From Siccirubricoccus deserti (GTDB lineage Bacteria; Pseudomonadota; Alphaproteobacteria; Acetobacterales; Acetobacteraceae), in the NCBI RefSeq assembly GCF_014283215.1, contig NZ_JACOMF010000013.1, positions 1 through 64,000 on the forward strand: 64,000 nt of DNA, given 5' to 3'. The position numbers and the translations under genes are program-made. Below, in pieces: positions 8,343 through 16,205 of this stretch. How positions within the stretch are numbered: the stretch's first letter is position 1; every line of letters begins with the position of its first letter. The notes beneath the pieces are model-generated. The model made no database searches, was not told where the DNA came from, and saw nothing but the letters and a program-made list of their open reading frames with translations.

Positions 8343-9608
8343 CTACTGCGCCGTGACCGGCAGCCGGAGGCAATGCCCCTGCTGCGCCAGCACCGGCTGC
8401 CAGGTGGCGATCAGCCGCTGATAGGCCTTGCCCACCGTGCGGATGTTGCGGTCCAGGTCGAACAGCCCACGCGGGTTCACCCGGCCGTTGCGCTCGCGCA
8501 GCGCGCTGTCCCAGTCGATCTGGTCGGTCAGCGAATACCAGGTGAAGCCCAGCACCGGCACGCCGTCCTGCCGCAGCCGCATCAGCCCTGACCACTGCTT
8601 CCAGAGCCAGCGCTCGCTCTCATCGCCGCGCGGGCCCTCGTCCATGTTGGTCTCGGTGTGCATGACCGGCAGGCCGTAGCGGGCGTGGTAGTCGCGGGTG
8701 ACGGTGTCATAGCCGAACACCTCTCCGGCCCAGCGGCTGTGGCCGTCGGCGCCGATCAGGTGCTCGTTGGTGACATACCAGTCATTGCCCATGACGCAAT
8801 GGCGCTTCAGATCCTGCCGCAGGAAGAAATGGTACTCCTCCCGCGTCATGCCGTTGTCCATGAGGTATTCGTACATGGAGGAGCAGACGCGCCGGCCGTA
8901 ATTCAGGTCGAGGGTCAGGAAGCGCTCGGCGTTGCGGTGCTCGGCATGCGGCAGGGAGAGCGGGCATTCCGGGTGGAAATGCTCGGTCGATTCCGATTGG
9001 ATGAAGATGGCGTCGGGCCGGATGCGCAGGATCGCCTGCATCGCCAGCACATTGGCGCGGACGATGTTCTTGATGGCGGTGATGTAGCTGCGGTCGTCGT
9101 GCCGCTGCTCGTTCCACCAGCCGTATTTCGCGCTGAAGACGGCGGTGATGAACATCTCGTTCACCGGGGTGTAGAGTTGCACCCATGGGAAGCGGGCGGC
9201 GAAGGCGCCGGCGTAGTCGGCGAAGAGCTGAGGGAAATCCGGGTTCTGGAAATCGCCGATGAAATCGGGCACGCCGAAATGGCAGAGATCGACCACCGGC
9301 AGGATGCCGAGGCGCCGGATCTCGGCGAAGCTTTCATCAGCGAAGGACCAGTCGTGCACGCCAGGGGCGCGCAGCGTGGTGTGCAGTTGCGGGCCATAGC
9401 GCAGCACGCCGCAGCCGATCGCCTTCACCAGGGCGAGATCCTCCCGCCAGCGGTCGTAATGACCGCATTCGGCCATCTGGTCGCGGCGGAACCGGCCCCC
9501 CTCGATCCGCGGGGCGCTGTTCTCGATTCCGGTAGCGAAGAGGAACCCCTCGGCAGCCAAGTTGTGTAGGGCGAAAGGCGCGGCGGAGGGGGTAAGGGCG
9601 TCCAGCAT
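8343..9608 (-). CDS. Glycoside hydrolase family 1-like protein (beta-glucosidase type)
   Basis: 421 residues, slightly short for GH1 (about 450). It reads as a TIM-barrel glycosidase. EGFLFATGIENSAPRIEGG resembles the GH1 entry strand, and WREDLALVKAIGCGVLRYG fits a helix-strand unit. YTPVNEM occupies the place of the acid/base TxNEP motif. LPVMHTETN occupies the place of the nucleophile ITENG strand. GFTWYSLTDQIDWDSALRER matches the conserved late barrel text, and NPRGLFDLDRN is typical of the end. The acid/base Glu (VNEM) and nucleophile Glu (TETN) are both present. There is no signal peptide, so the enzyme is probably cytoplasmic. The substrate is unknown. Confidence 0.75.
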   Translation of the reverse strand: MLDALTPSAAPFALHNLAAEGFLFATGIENSAPRIEGGRFRRDQMAECGHYDRWREDLALVKAIGCGVLRYGPQLHTTLRAPGVHDWSFADESFAEIRRLGILPVVDLCHFGVPDFIGDFQNPDFPQLFADYAGAFAARFPWVQLYTPVNEMFITAVFSAKYGWWNEQRHDDRSYITAIKNIVRANVLAMQAILRIRPDAIFIQSESTEHFHPECPLSLPHAEHRNAERFLTLDLNYGRRVCSSMYEYLMDNGMTREEYHFFLRQDLKRHCVMGNDWYVTNEHLIGADGHSRWAGEVFGYDTVTRDYHARYGLPVMHTETNMDEGPRGDESERWLWKQWSGLMRLRQDGVPVLGFTWYSLTDQIDWDSALRERNGRVNPRGLFDLDRNIRTVGKAYQRLIATWQPVLAQQGHCLRLPVTAQ

Positions 9609-9741
9609 CTGCGTCGGTCCAACGAAAGCGTGATGGAGAACGTATTCAGTATTTCGTGATCGTCAACGTGAACTCGGTGTCATTTTTGCGGTCGGCCCGG
9701 CAACGCGGCATTCTTGTCACGCTCCCGACCGGAGGCTTCCC

Positions 9742-10146
9742 ATGGACATCGACGACCCCGCTGTGATCGCCGAAGCGCGTGCCGTTTTCGACCGTTACGA
9801 AGCAGCCATCGCGGCCAACGACTCCGCTGTCCTGGACGATAGCTTCTGGGCAGACCCCCGCACCGTGCGCTTCGGCACCACGGAGATCCTCTACGGGATA
9901 GAGGCGATCCGCGGCTTCCGCGCCTCGGTGGCGCGCTACGCGCCGCGGGCGACCCGCAAGGTGCACATCACCACCTTCGGGCGGGATTTCGCCTGCACCC
10001 ATCTGGAGTACCAGCGCACCGACAGCGGGCTGATCGGGCGGGAGACAAAGATCATGGTCCGGCTGCCGGAGGTCGGCTGGAAGGTGGTCTCGGCGCATGT
10101 CTCGCTGCTGGCGCCGAGCGACCCTGGCAGGGTGCAGAAGGCGTGA
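9742..10146 (+). CDS. HpxZ/AtzH-like protein (DUF3225, NTF2-like fold)
   Basis: 134 residues, the family's usual length. The match to HpxZ/AtzH-type proteins is clear: FDRYEAAIAANDSAVLDDSF near the start, then FWADPRTVRFGTTE, GIEAIRGFRAS, ITTFGRDFACTHLEY and GWKVVSAHVSL. Family members are small SnoaL/NTF2-like proteins found with amidase-type steps of oxalurate, allophanate or triazine breakdown. Here the partner is a FAD oxidoreductase whose GTG start overlaps this gene's stop by three bases (GTGA), so the two are probably translated together. The ATG has GGAGG eight bases upstream. The exact role is unproven. Confidence 0.8.
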   Translation: MDIDDPAVIAEARAVFDRYEAAIAANDSAVLDDSFWADPRTVRFGTTEILYGIEAIRGFRASVARYAPRATRKVHITTFGRDFACTHLEYQRTDSGLIGRETKIMVRLPEVGWKVVSAHVSLLAPSDPGRVQKA

Positions 10147-11423
10147 GTGCCTCGGATGCCCCTGGCCTCCACACCGTCGTCATCGGCGCCGGCGTCGTCG
10201 GCGCCTGCACGGCGCTGGAACTGCTGAAGGCCGGCCACCGGGTCACCATCCTCGAGCCCGGCCCGCCCGGCGGCGAGCAGGCCGCCAGCTATGGCAATGG
10301 CTGCTGGCTCAGCCCGATGTCGGTGATCCCGCCGGCCGTCCCTGGCCTGTGGAAGAAGGTGCCGGGGTTCATCGCCGACCCGCTCGGGCCGCTGGCGATC
10401 CGCTGGTCCTACCTGCCGCGGGTGCTGCCCTGGCTGGCGCGGTACCTCGCCTCCGGCTGGACCGAGGCGCGGGTGCTGCGCACCGCCCGGGCGTTGCGGG
10501 CGCTGCTGGAGGACGCCCCGGCGCTGCATGCGTCCCTGGCCGGGGAGGCCGGCGTCGGCGCCCTGATCGAGCGGCGCGGGCTGATGTACATCTATCCCTC
10601 CCGCGCCGAATTCGAAACCGAGGCGATGGCCTGGCGCATCCGCCGCCAGGTCGGCATCGACTGGATCGAGCTTTCGGCCGATGAACTCCGCCAGCGCGAG
10701 CCCGCGCTGGACCGGCGCTATGGCTTCGCCGCGCTGGTGGAGGAGGGCGGCCACTGCCGCGATCCCGGCGCCTATGTCGCGGCGCTTGTGGCGTTGGCCG
10801 AAATGCAGGGCGCCAGGCGCGTCACCGCCCGCGCCTCCGGCTTCCGCATCGAGGCCGGGCGGCTGCGCGCGGTGCGGACCGAGACGGGCGAGATCGCCGC
10901 CGACCGCGCCGTCATCGCGGCAGGGGCGCATTCCCGGGTGCTGGCGGCGGCGGCCGGCGACCGCGTGCCGCTTGAGACCGAGCGCGGCTACCACGCGATG
11001 ATCGAGGGGGCCGAGATCGGGCCACGCACGCCGATGATGCCCTCGGACGGCAAGATGTCCATCACCTGGACCAACCGCGGCCTGCGCTGCGCCGGGCAGG
11101 TGGAGATCGCGGGCCTGGAGGCGATGCCGAACTGGCGGCGGGCGGAAATCCTGCGCGACCACCTCCTGCGCAGTTTCCCAGGCCTGCCGCGTGACCTACC
11201 GGCGGAGCGGGTGCGGTTCTGGATGGGCCATCGGCCGAGCATGCCGGACGGGCTGCCCTGCCTCGGCCCGGCGAGCGCCACTGCGGATATCGTGCACGCC
11301 TTCGGGCATGGCCATGTCGGGCTGGTGGCGGCGCCGCGCTCCGCCCGGGTCGTCGCGCAATTCCTGGCGGAGGTTGCACCGGAGATTGATACCAAACCGT
11401 ATGATGCGCGCCGATTCCACTGA
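10143..11423 (+). CDS. FAD-dependent oxidoreductase, DadA-like
   Basis: 426 residues, typical of D-amino-acid dehydrogenase-like DAO-fold flavoproteins. The ADP-binding motif is VVIGAGVVGACTALELLKAG (residues 12-31), with an acidic strand end at TILEPG. ASYGNGCWLSP matches the DadA-type flavin loop. The C-terminal WMGHRPSMPDGLPCLGPA plus FGHGHVGLVAAP is the conserved DadA end. It would oxidise an amine or D-amino acid and pass electrons to FAD. The GTG start overlaps the HpxZ-like gene, indicating translational coupling, so a joint role in catabolising a nitrogen compound is likely. The substrate is not visible. Confidence 0.85.
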   Translation: MSASDAPGLHTVVIGAGVVGACTALELLKAGHRVTILEPGPPGGEQAASYGNGCWLSPMSVIPPAVPGLWKKVPGFIADPLGPLAIRWSYLPRVLPWLARYLASGWTEARVLRTARALRALLEDAPALHASLAGEAGVGALIERRGLMYIYPSRAEFETEAMAWRIRRQVGIDWIELSADELRQREPALDRRYGFAALVEEGGHCRDPGAYVAALVALAEMQGARRVTARASGFRIEAGRLRAVRTETGEIAADRAVIAAGAHSRVLAAAAGDRVPLETERGYHAMIEGAEIGPRTPMMPSDGKMSITWTNRGLRCAGQVEIAGLEAMPNWRRAEILRDHLLRSFPGLPRDLPAERVRFWMGHRPSMPDGLPCLGPASATADIVHAFGHGHVGLVAAPRSARVVAQFLAEVAPEIDTKPYDARRFH

Positions 11424-11520
11424 TTTAGCACTCGCCTTGCGACAAGCAGGGTGCCAAACTAAGGTGTAGTGGCCCACCATCCCGTCGGGTCGCGCGACAC
11501 TGGTACGGATTATTCAGCAA

Positions 11521-12282
11521 GTGCCTTCCGACATCGATCCGCAGGGCGGAACCGGGCCCATAGAGGCCCAGGTGAAGTGGTACAATGCCCGCAAGGGATT
11601 CGGCTTTGTGCTGGGTCCGGACGGACAGGACGTGTTCTTCCACGCCTCGGCGCTGACCGAAGCGGGAATCGAGCCGCCCGAAACCGGCGACACGCTGGTC
11701 TGCGAGATCGGCTCGGACCGCCAGGGCAGGCGTCTTGTCACCCGCATCACCGAACGCAAGCTGGGCGATGGCGGCGGCGCGCGGCCGCCACGGCGCGACT
11801 TCGGTGGCGCGCCGGGTGGCTTCGGCGACCGCCCGCCGCGGCGCGACTTCGGTGGCGGTGGCTTCGGCGACCGTCCGCCGCGGCGCGACTTCGGCGGCGG
11901 TGGCTTCGGCGACCGCCCGCCGCGGCGTGACTTCGGCGGCCCTCCGGGAGGAGGCTTCGGTGCGCCGCGGCGCGACTTCGGCGGCCCCCCGGGGGGCGGC
12001 GGCTTCGGTGGCCCGCGGCCGGCCTTCGGCGACCGTCCGCCGCGGCGTGACTTCGGCGACCGTGATGCGGGTGGCCCGACCTATGGGCTGACCGGCACGG
12101 TGAAGTGGTTCGACCAGGTGCGCGGCTTCGGCTTCGTCACCCCGGATGATGGCGGCCAGGACGTCTTCCTGCATTCCTCCGTGCTGCAGCGCGCCGGCCG
12201 GCAGGATGTGCAGCAGGGCGAGAAGGTCGACCTCGACGTGCGTGACGGGCAGCGTGGCCGCCAGGCCGTAAACCTGAAATAG
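11521..12282 (+). CDS. Double cold-shock-domain protein with Gly/Arg-rich linker
   Basis: 253 residues. The first cold-shock domain covers about 14-75 (QVKWYNARKGFGFV, DVFFHASAL). The second covers about 190-253 (GTVKWFDQVRGFGFVTP, DVFLHSSVL). Both keep the RNP1 (KGFGFV / RGFGFV) and RNP2 (VFFH / VFLH) nucleic-acid-binding motifs. Between them lie about 115 residues of Gly/Arg/Asp/Phe-rich repeats (units of FGDRPPRRDFGG). Two-domain CSD proteins occur in alphaproteobacteria, but a long RGG-like linker is less usual. An RNA chaperone or condensate role is inferred. The start is GTG 11521 with only a weak ribosome site. Confidence 0.85.
   Translation: MPSDIDPQGGTGPIEAQVKWYNARKGFGFVLGPDGQDVFFHASALTEAGIEPPETGDTLVCEIGSDRQGRRLVTRITERKLGDGGGARPPRRDFGGAPGGFGDRPPRRDFGGGGFGDRPPRRDFGGGGFGDRPPRRDFGGPPGGGFGAPRRDFGGPPGGGGFGGPRPAFGDRPPRRDFGDRDAGGPTYGLTGTVKWFDQVRGFGFVTPDDGGQDVFLHSSVLQRAGRQDVQQGEKVDLDVRDGQRGRQAVNLK
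11820..11940 (+). repeat. 42-bp tandem repeat inside the cold-shock gene
   Basis: About three consecutive copies of a 42-base unit encode FGDRPPRRDFGGGG. Copies differ at only a few, mostly third-codon, positions. Shorter half units (RRDFGGPPGGG) follow to about 12060. The repeats encode the Gly/Arg-rich linker and could change copy number by slippage without breaking the frame. Confidence 0.8.
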
Positions 12283-12307
12283 GCTGCGGCGACCGGCGAC
12301 GGTTTGC

Positions 12308-12340
12308 GGGGGCTCCGGCCGATGGCCGGGGCCCCTTTGT
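12308..12340 (+). terminator. Rho-independent-like terminator after the cold-shock gene
   Basis: A GGGGCTCCGGCC arm, a GAT loop and a GGCCGGGGCCCC arm form a 12-pair stem with one wobble. It is followed by TTTGT. It sits 26 bases after the cold-shock stop and before the next small gene. Confidence 0.65.
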
Positions 12341-12381
12341 ACTTCAGGCTTTCTTCACCGCCCGTGGTGCAGGCTGCAGCG

Positions 12382-12666
12382 ATGCGCCTGCTGCTGCTCC
12401 TCGGTCTGCTGCTCGCCGCGTCTGCCACCAGGGCGCAGGAGACACCGCGCGGCTGCGTCTTGGAGCGCGAGGGCACGACCGCATGCTTCGGGGAGAAGCT
12501 CTGCCTCTGCCGCTTCGTCCCGGGCGGGCAACTCAGCGTGCGGCCGGCCGGGCATCACTGGGATTGCGGCGCGCTGCGGCCGGGCTGCGGGATCGCCCCG
12601 GCCGGGCCACCGCCGGTGATGCCGGATTACCTGCCCTACCTGCCGCAGCGCCGGTTCAGCCGGTGA
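12382..12666 (+). CDS. Small secreted Cys-containing protein, unknown function
   Basis: 94 residues. It has a clear signal peptide (MRLLLLLGLLLAASATRAQ, cleavage after about residue 19). The mature part has five cysteines (in GCVLE, TACFG, CLCRF, WDCGA, PGCGI), suggesting disulfides in the periplasm, and a proline-rich tail ending LPYLPQRRFSR. I do not recognise the family. The start is ATG 12382, chosen because it begins the signal peptide; an upstream ATG at 12304 lies inside the terminator. Its end overlaps the convergent racemase pseudogene by 11 bases. Confidence 0.6.
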   Translation: MRLLLLLGLLLAASATRAQETPRGCVLEREGTTACFGEKLCLCRFVPGGQLSVRPAGHHWDCGALRPGCGIAPAGPPPVMPDYLPYLPQRRFSR

Positions 12667-13413
12667 ATCGCTGTGGCCGCAGCCCGGCGTGGAACCAACC
12701 GATCATGCTGTAGATATCATACACCGGCAGCTCCAGCGCCGCCCGTAGCGCCGCCGCATAGGGCGGCATGTTGGTGCATTCCAGCACGATAGCGCCCACC
12801 TCCGGGTGCGCCGCCACCAGGGCGCGGCCGGCGTCGAGGATGTCCTGCTCGGCCAGGACTACATCCATGTCCACCGCCTCGGCCTTGATGAGCACACGGA
12901 AGAACTCGCGCCCGCTCTCGGTGCCGGCCACCGGCGTGTCCAGCGGCATGCCGACCGCCGCAAGATGCGCCGGCGTCAGCCCGCTGCGGCTGACCGTCAC
13001 CACACCCACCGCCGGCCCGGCGGCCCGGCGGCCCGGCGGCAGGGTGGCCTGGACCCAGGGCACCTGCATCAGCGAGGAGGTCGCCACGGTACCTGCACCG
13101 CCTCAGCCACCTCCCGCTGGAACAGCGAGAGGAAGCCGTAGTTGGTGGTGATCGCCTCGGCGCCGAGGTCGACCAGCTCGCGCGCTGCGGCAACGAATTC
13201 CGGAAGCAGGCCACCCGCACCCTCCAGCACCACCCGCTCCGGCGTCGCTCCGCGGACCACGCGGAACAGCACCGGAAAGGGCCAGGTGGCGGCATTACCC
13301 ATGTCGCCGGGGATGCGGGGGAAGCGCGCCTCCAGCATCAGTATGCCGAGCGGCGCGCCGTAGATCGATTTGCCGCCACGGGCGAGCCGCGGCGCGTCGG
13401 GGGCATCGTTCAT
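12656..13413 (-). pseudogene. Aspartate/glutamate racemase-family gene with frameshift
   Basis: Two minus-strand frames make one protein of about 250 residues. The first starts at ATG 13413 (KSIYGAPLGILMLEARFPRI, then EAITTNYGFLSLFQREVAEA). It breaks right after VQVP near 13088. One missing base there would join it to VATSSLMQVPWVQATLP, SRSGLTPAHL and the Cys-bearing VLECTNMPPYAAAL. The family uses two catalytic cysteines. The second is present (LECTNMP). The position of the first, often TTxCGF, reads TTNYGF here. Both the frameshift and the substitution argue for loss of function, though a sequencing error could explain the shift alone. Confidence 0.75.
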
Positions 13414-13424
13414 CCGTCCAGGCT

Positions 13425-13525
13425 AGAGCGGATCGCGGCGGAGCGTGAACGCCGGAATGCAAACCCGTTCTGGCAACAACAGGATCAGGCGAACCACGGT
13501 CCCAACTGGACGGCGATCCGCTCCA
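13425..13525 (+). repeat. Dispersed repeat R3, copy B
   Basis: It starts AGAGCGGATCGCGG and contains GAGCGTGAACGCC and CGTTCTGGCAACAACAGG, matching the R3 core. It ends near GGCGATCCGCTCCAGGG, the inverted complement of its start, so the copy can fold on itself. It lies between the divergent racemase pseudogene and a Bug gene. Confidence 0.6.
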
Positions 13526-13564
13526 GGGCACACCATGCCGGGCTGGAACGGAAAGGACTCCGGG

Positions 13565-14542
13565 ATGCCTCGTCGTCTTGTCCTGTTGCTGATTCTGCTT
13601 CTTGCCGGCCCTGCGGCGGCGCAGGCGCCATGGCCGCATCGCCCTATAACCATCCTCGGCGGCTTCCCGGGCGGTGCGGGCACCGACATCTATGCTCGCC
13701 GGCTGGCGGAGCCGCTGGCCCGCGCCCTCGGTCAGCCGGTGGTGGTGGACAACCGCTCCGGCGCCGGCGGCAACATCGCCTCGGACGCCGTCGCCAAGGC
13801 GCGGCCGGATGGCTACCTGTTCCTGATCGGTACGGCGGGGACGCATGCAATCAACGCGACGCTCTACCGCAGCCTGCCTTTCGACCCGCTGCGCGACGTC
13901 ACCCATGTGACGCTGCTCGGCGACGTGCCGAACGTTCTGCTGGTCAACCCGGAGAAGCGGCCGCAGTACCGCAACTGCCAGAAGCTGATCGCGGCGGCGC
14001 GGGCACGGCCGGGGCAGCTCAACTACGCCTCCACCGGCAATGGCGCATCGACGCATCTCGCCGGCGCACAATTCACCGCGGCTACCGGCCTCAACATCGT
14101 CCATGTGCCCTATCGCGGCCAGCCGGGCGCGATGCAGGCGCTGCTCGCCGGGGATGTCGACTTCTTCTTCAACCAGACCGGACCCTCGATCGCCCCGGTG
14201 CAGCAGGGCCAGCTCCGCGCGCTGGGGGTGACGCTGCGGCAGGCGGTGGAGGCTCTGCCCCAGGTGCCGACGGTGGAGCAGGCCTGCGCCCTGCCGGGCT
14301 TTGAGAGTAGCACCTGGTACGGGCTGCTTGCTCCACCCGGCCTGCCGGCGCCGATCCTGGCGCGGATGAATGCCGAGGTGGCGCGAATCTTGGCGACGCC
14401 GGAATTCCGGCGCTGGCTGATCGACAGCCAGGGCATCACCCCGCCCACCGACACCTCGCCGGAAGGCTTTCGCCGGGTGCATGAGCGGGACATCGCCCGC
14501 TGGGCGGCGATCGTGCGGCGGTCCGGCGCGAGCGTCGATTGA
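13565..14542 (+). CDS. Bug-family (TctC-like) periplasmic binding protein
   Basis: 325 residues. The signal peptide is residues 1-20 (RRLVLLLILLLAGPAAAQA). Hallmarks are WPHRPITILGGFPGGAGTD, LGQPVVVDNRSGAGGNIASD, NIVHVPYRGQPGAMQALLAG and a C-terminal WAAIVRRSGASVD. It should bind an organic acid in the periplasm for a tripartite tricarboxylate transporter whose membrane genes are absent here. The start is ATG 13565, chosen for the signal peptide; ATG 13535 is an alternative. Repeat R3 copy B lies just upstream, where the promoter would be. Confidence 0.88.
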   Translation: MPRRLVLLLILLLAGPAAAQAPWPHRPITILGGFPGGAGTDIYARRLAEPLARALGQPVVVDNRSGAGGNIASDAVAKARPDGYLFLIGTAGTHAINATLYRSLPFDPLRDVTHVTLLGDVPNVLLVNPEKRPQYRNCQKLIAAARARPGQLNYASTGNGASTHLAGAQFTAATGLNIVHVPYRGQPGAMQALLAGDVDFFFNQTGPSIAPVQQGQLRALGVTLRQAVEALPQVPTVEQACALPGFESSTWYGLLAPPGLPAPILARMNAEVARILATPEFRRWLIDSQGITPPTDTSPEGFRRVHERDIARWAAIVRRSGASVD

Positions 14543-14593
14543 GGCGCAACCGGATGGGTTGCCGCGGCTGCGGCGCCCGTCCACCATCGGCGG

Positions 14594-15150
14594 ATGAATG
14601 CCCTGGCGCCCGCCATGCCGAACAGCCTCTGGGCCGCGACCGCGCCGCCGCCGCCACCGACCCGGCCGCTCGCCGGCGGGGCCCGCACCGATGTGGCGGT
14701 GGTCGGTGCCGGCTTCACCGGCCTCCTCGCCGCATTGCATCTGGCCGAGGCGGGCATCGCCTGCACCGTCCTTGAAGCCGCGGAGATCGGCTGAGGCGCC
14801 TCCGGCCGCAACAATGGCCAGGTGATCCCCAACCTGTCGCGGATCGACCCCGACGCCATCGTCGCCTCCATCCCGGCCGAGCTCGGCAGGGCGGAGAAGT
14901 GGGAGGCGTTGGTCCCGCATGTCTACGAGCTTGGCCCGGGCTGCTGAGTTGGACCGGCTGCAACGGCCGCGGCGTGGGGCTGGCGACGGCGCTGGGGCAG
15001 GAGCTGGCCAAGGCCAGCGCCGGCGTGCCGCTGCGGGAGATCGCGGCACCAGTCGAGACCCGGCCGAACCGGGTGTTCGAGCACGAGTGGCAGGCGCTCG
15101 GCATCGCCTGGCAGATGGCAAAAAGCCGGATCAACGACCGGCGGGATTGG
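14594..15150 (+). pseudogene. Decayed DadA-like FAD oxidoreductase
   Basis: The N-terminus is intact in type: ATG 14594, then TDVAVVGAGFTGLLAALHLA and CTVLEAAEIG. The next codon is TGA (14792-14794), where relatives have Trp in the GWGASGRNNGQ loop. The frame continues GASGRNNGQVIPNLSR after the stop. After about 14942 the middle of the protein (roughly 250-300 residues) is missing. A different frame then gives TGCNGRGVGLATALGQELAK, the FAD-closing C-terminal motif, and ALGIAWQMAK. It therefore has one nonsense change plus a large internal deletion and cannot be functional. Confidence 0.85.
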
Positions 15151-15404
15151 GCGGGGCGCTCCGAAGCGGCCAGCCCACGCCAGGGGGGCGGGGAGATGTT
15201 CATCCCTCCGGTGGAGGTTCTGGGGCCAAACCCCGATTCCTTCGACAGATTAAGCTCAACTTTGGCCAACTCGTGAAGAAACTCTATTAATATCAAGGCC
15301 TTATTCTGAACGAGGCAAGGCAAGCTAAGTCACTGACCTTGCAGGCGTTTTCCCGAAATTGGCCAAAGCCGAGTTAAGATTGCCTGTCGATACCGTTGAC
15401 GCGT

Positions 15405-15520
15405 CCTGATGTCCCTCCACGGCTTTGCCTCGGAAGCGTACTGAAGCGCCGATCGGGAGGGATCATCGGTATCCCCGCAAGACTGCGAAGCGGAATCTTG
15501 GGGAGTTCAAGCCGGCTCCG
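15405..15520 (+). repeat. Dispersed repeat R1, copy 2
   Basis: It aligns with the minus strand of 4797-4910: TGATGTCCCTCCACGGCTTT, GCGCCGATCGGGAGGGATCA, then CCCCGCAAGACTGCGAAGCGG and a terminal TCAAGCC. It sits between the decayed oxidoreductase and the 3' end of the TetR gene and just reaches the TetR stop codon. Confidence 0.65.
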
Positions 15521-16166
15521 CCCCCCTTGGGCCGGTGCCTAACGCCGCGTCGCCAACGCCCTGCCGGCCAAGCAACGCCGCCACGCCATTCTCCAGCACC
15601 ACCTCGGGCGGTGGCGCGCCGTCGCCGTGTATCGGCATGCCGGCGCGTTCCAGCATCGCCACGCCATGGCTCAATGCCCAGACCTGCAGCGCCACCAGCC
15701 GCGGCGCGCGCCCGCCCTCCGGCAGCTGGCTGGCGACGGCCTGAGCGAGAATGGCGAAGGGGCCGGGTCGCGCGGGCTCCGGCGCTGCCGTGCCGGCGCC
15801 ATGGAAGGCGAACATGGCGGCGTAATAGCCCGGTTCCTCACGGGCGAAGCGCAGATAGGCCGGGCCCATGCGGGACAGCGCCTCGGCCGAAGAGGCTCCG
15901 GCACCGGCGGCGGTCTGCAGCCGCTGGCCGAACAATGCGAAGCCGCGCTGGCAAAGCTCCGACAGCACCTCCTCACGGTCCTTGAAATGGCGGTAGGGGG
16001 CGGAGGGCGACACCCCAGCGCGGCGGGCCGCCTCCGTCAGGGTGAAGCCTTGCGGCCCGCGTTCGGCAACCAGGTGCCGGGCGGCTTCCAGCAGGGCCTC
16101 CCGCAGGTTGCCGTGATGATAGCCGCGCCGGGCAGCGGGGTCGAAGCTCGGTACTGATTGTCCCAT
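15507..16166 (-). CDS. TetR/AcrR-family transcriptional regulator
   Basis: 219 residues. The N-terminal DNA-binding domain has YHHGNLREALLEAARHLVAE, GFTLTEAARRAGVSPSAPYR and HFKDREEVL, the TetR helix-turn-helix and its capping tyrosine. The C-terminal part has FAREEPGYYAAMFAFHG and an ALQVWALSHGVAML helix, as in the TetR_C_33 (WHG) ligand-domain group. The start is ATG 16166; a TTG at 16202 could extend it. It follows the hydrolase gene by 39 bases on the same strand and probably shares its transcript, so it may control that hydrolase. The ligand is unknown. Confidence 0.85.
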   Translation of the reverse strand: MGQSVPSFDPAARRGYHHGNLREALLEAARHLVAERGPQGFTLTEAARRAGVSPSAPYRHFKDREEVLSELCQRGFALFGQRLQTAAGAGASSAEALSRMGPAYLRFAREEPGYYAAMFAFHGAGTAAPEPARPGPFAILAQAVASQLPEGGRAPRLVALQVWALSHGVAMLERAGMPIHGDGAPPPEVVLENGVAALLGRQGVGDAALGTGPRGAEPA

Positions 16167-16205
16167 GCTGCTCACAACTCCGCGCGGCGGGTTTTGCTGC
16201 AAGCG

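Noticed and set aside
8013-8591. Plus-strand 192-codon frame upstream of the GH1 end
   Set aside because: Its second half is antisense to the GH1-like gene, and the first half shows no recognisable protein.
11820-12060. Possible CRISPR-like or minisatellite array
   Set aside because: The repeats are in frame, encode the Gly/Arg-rich linker and have no spacers.
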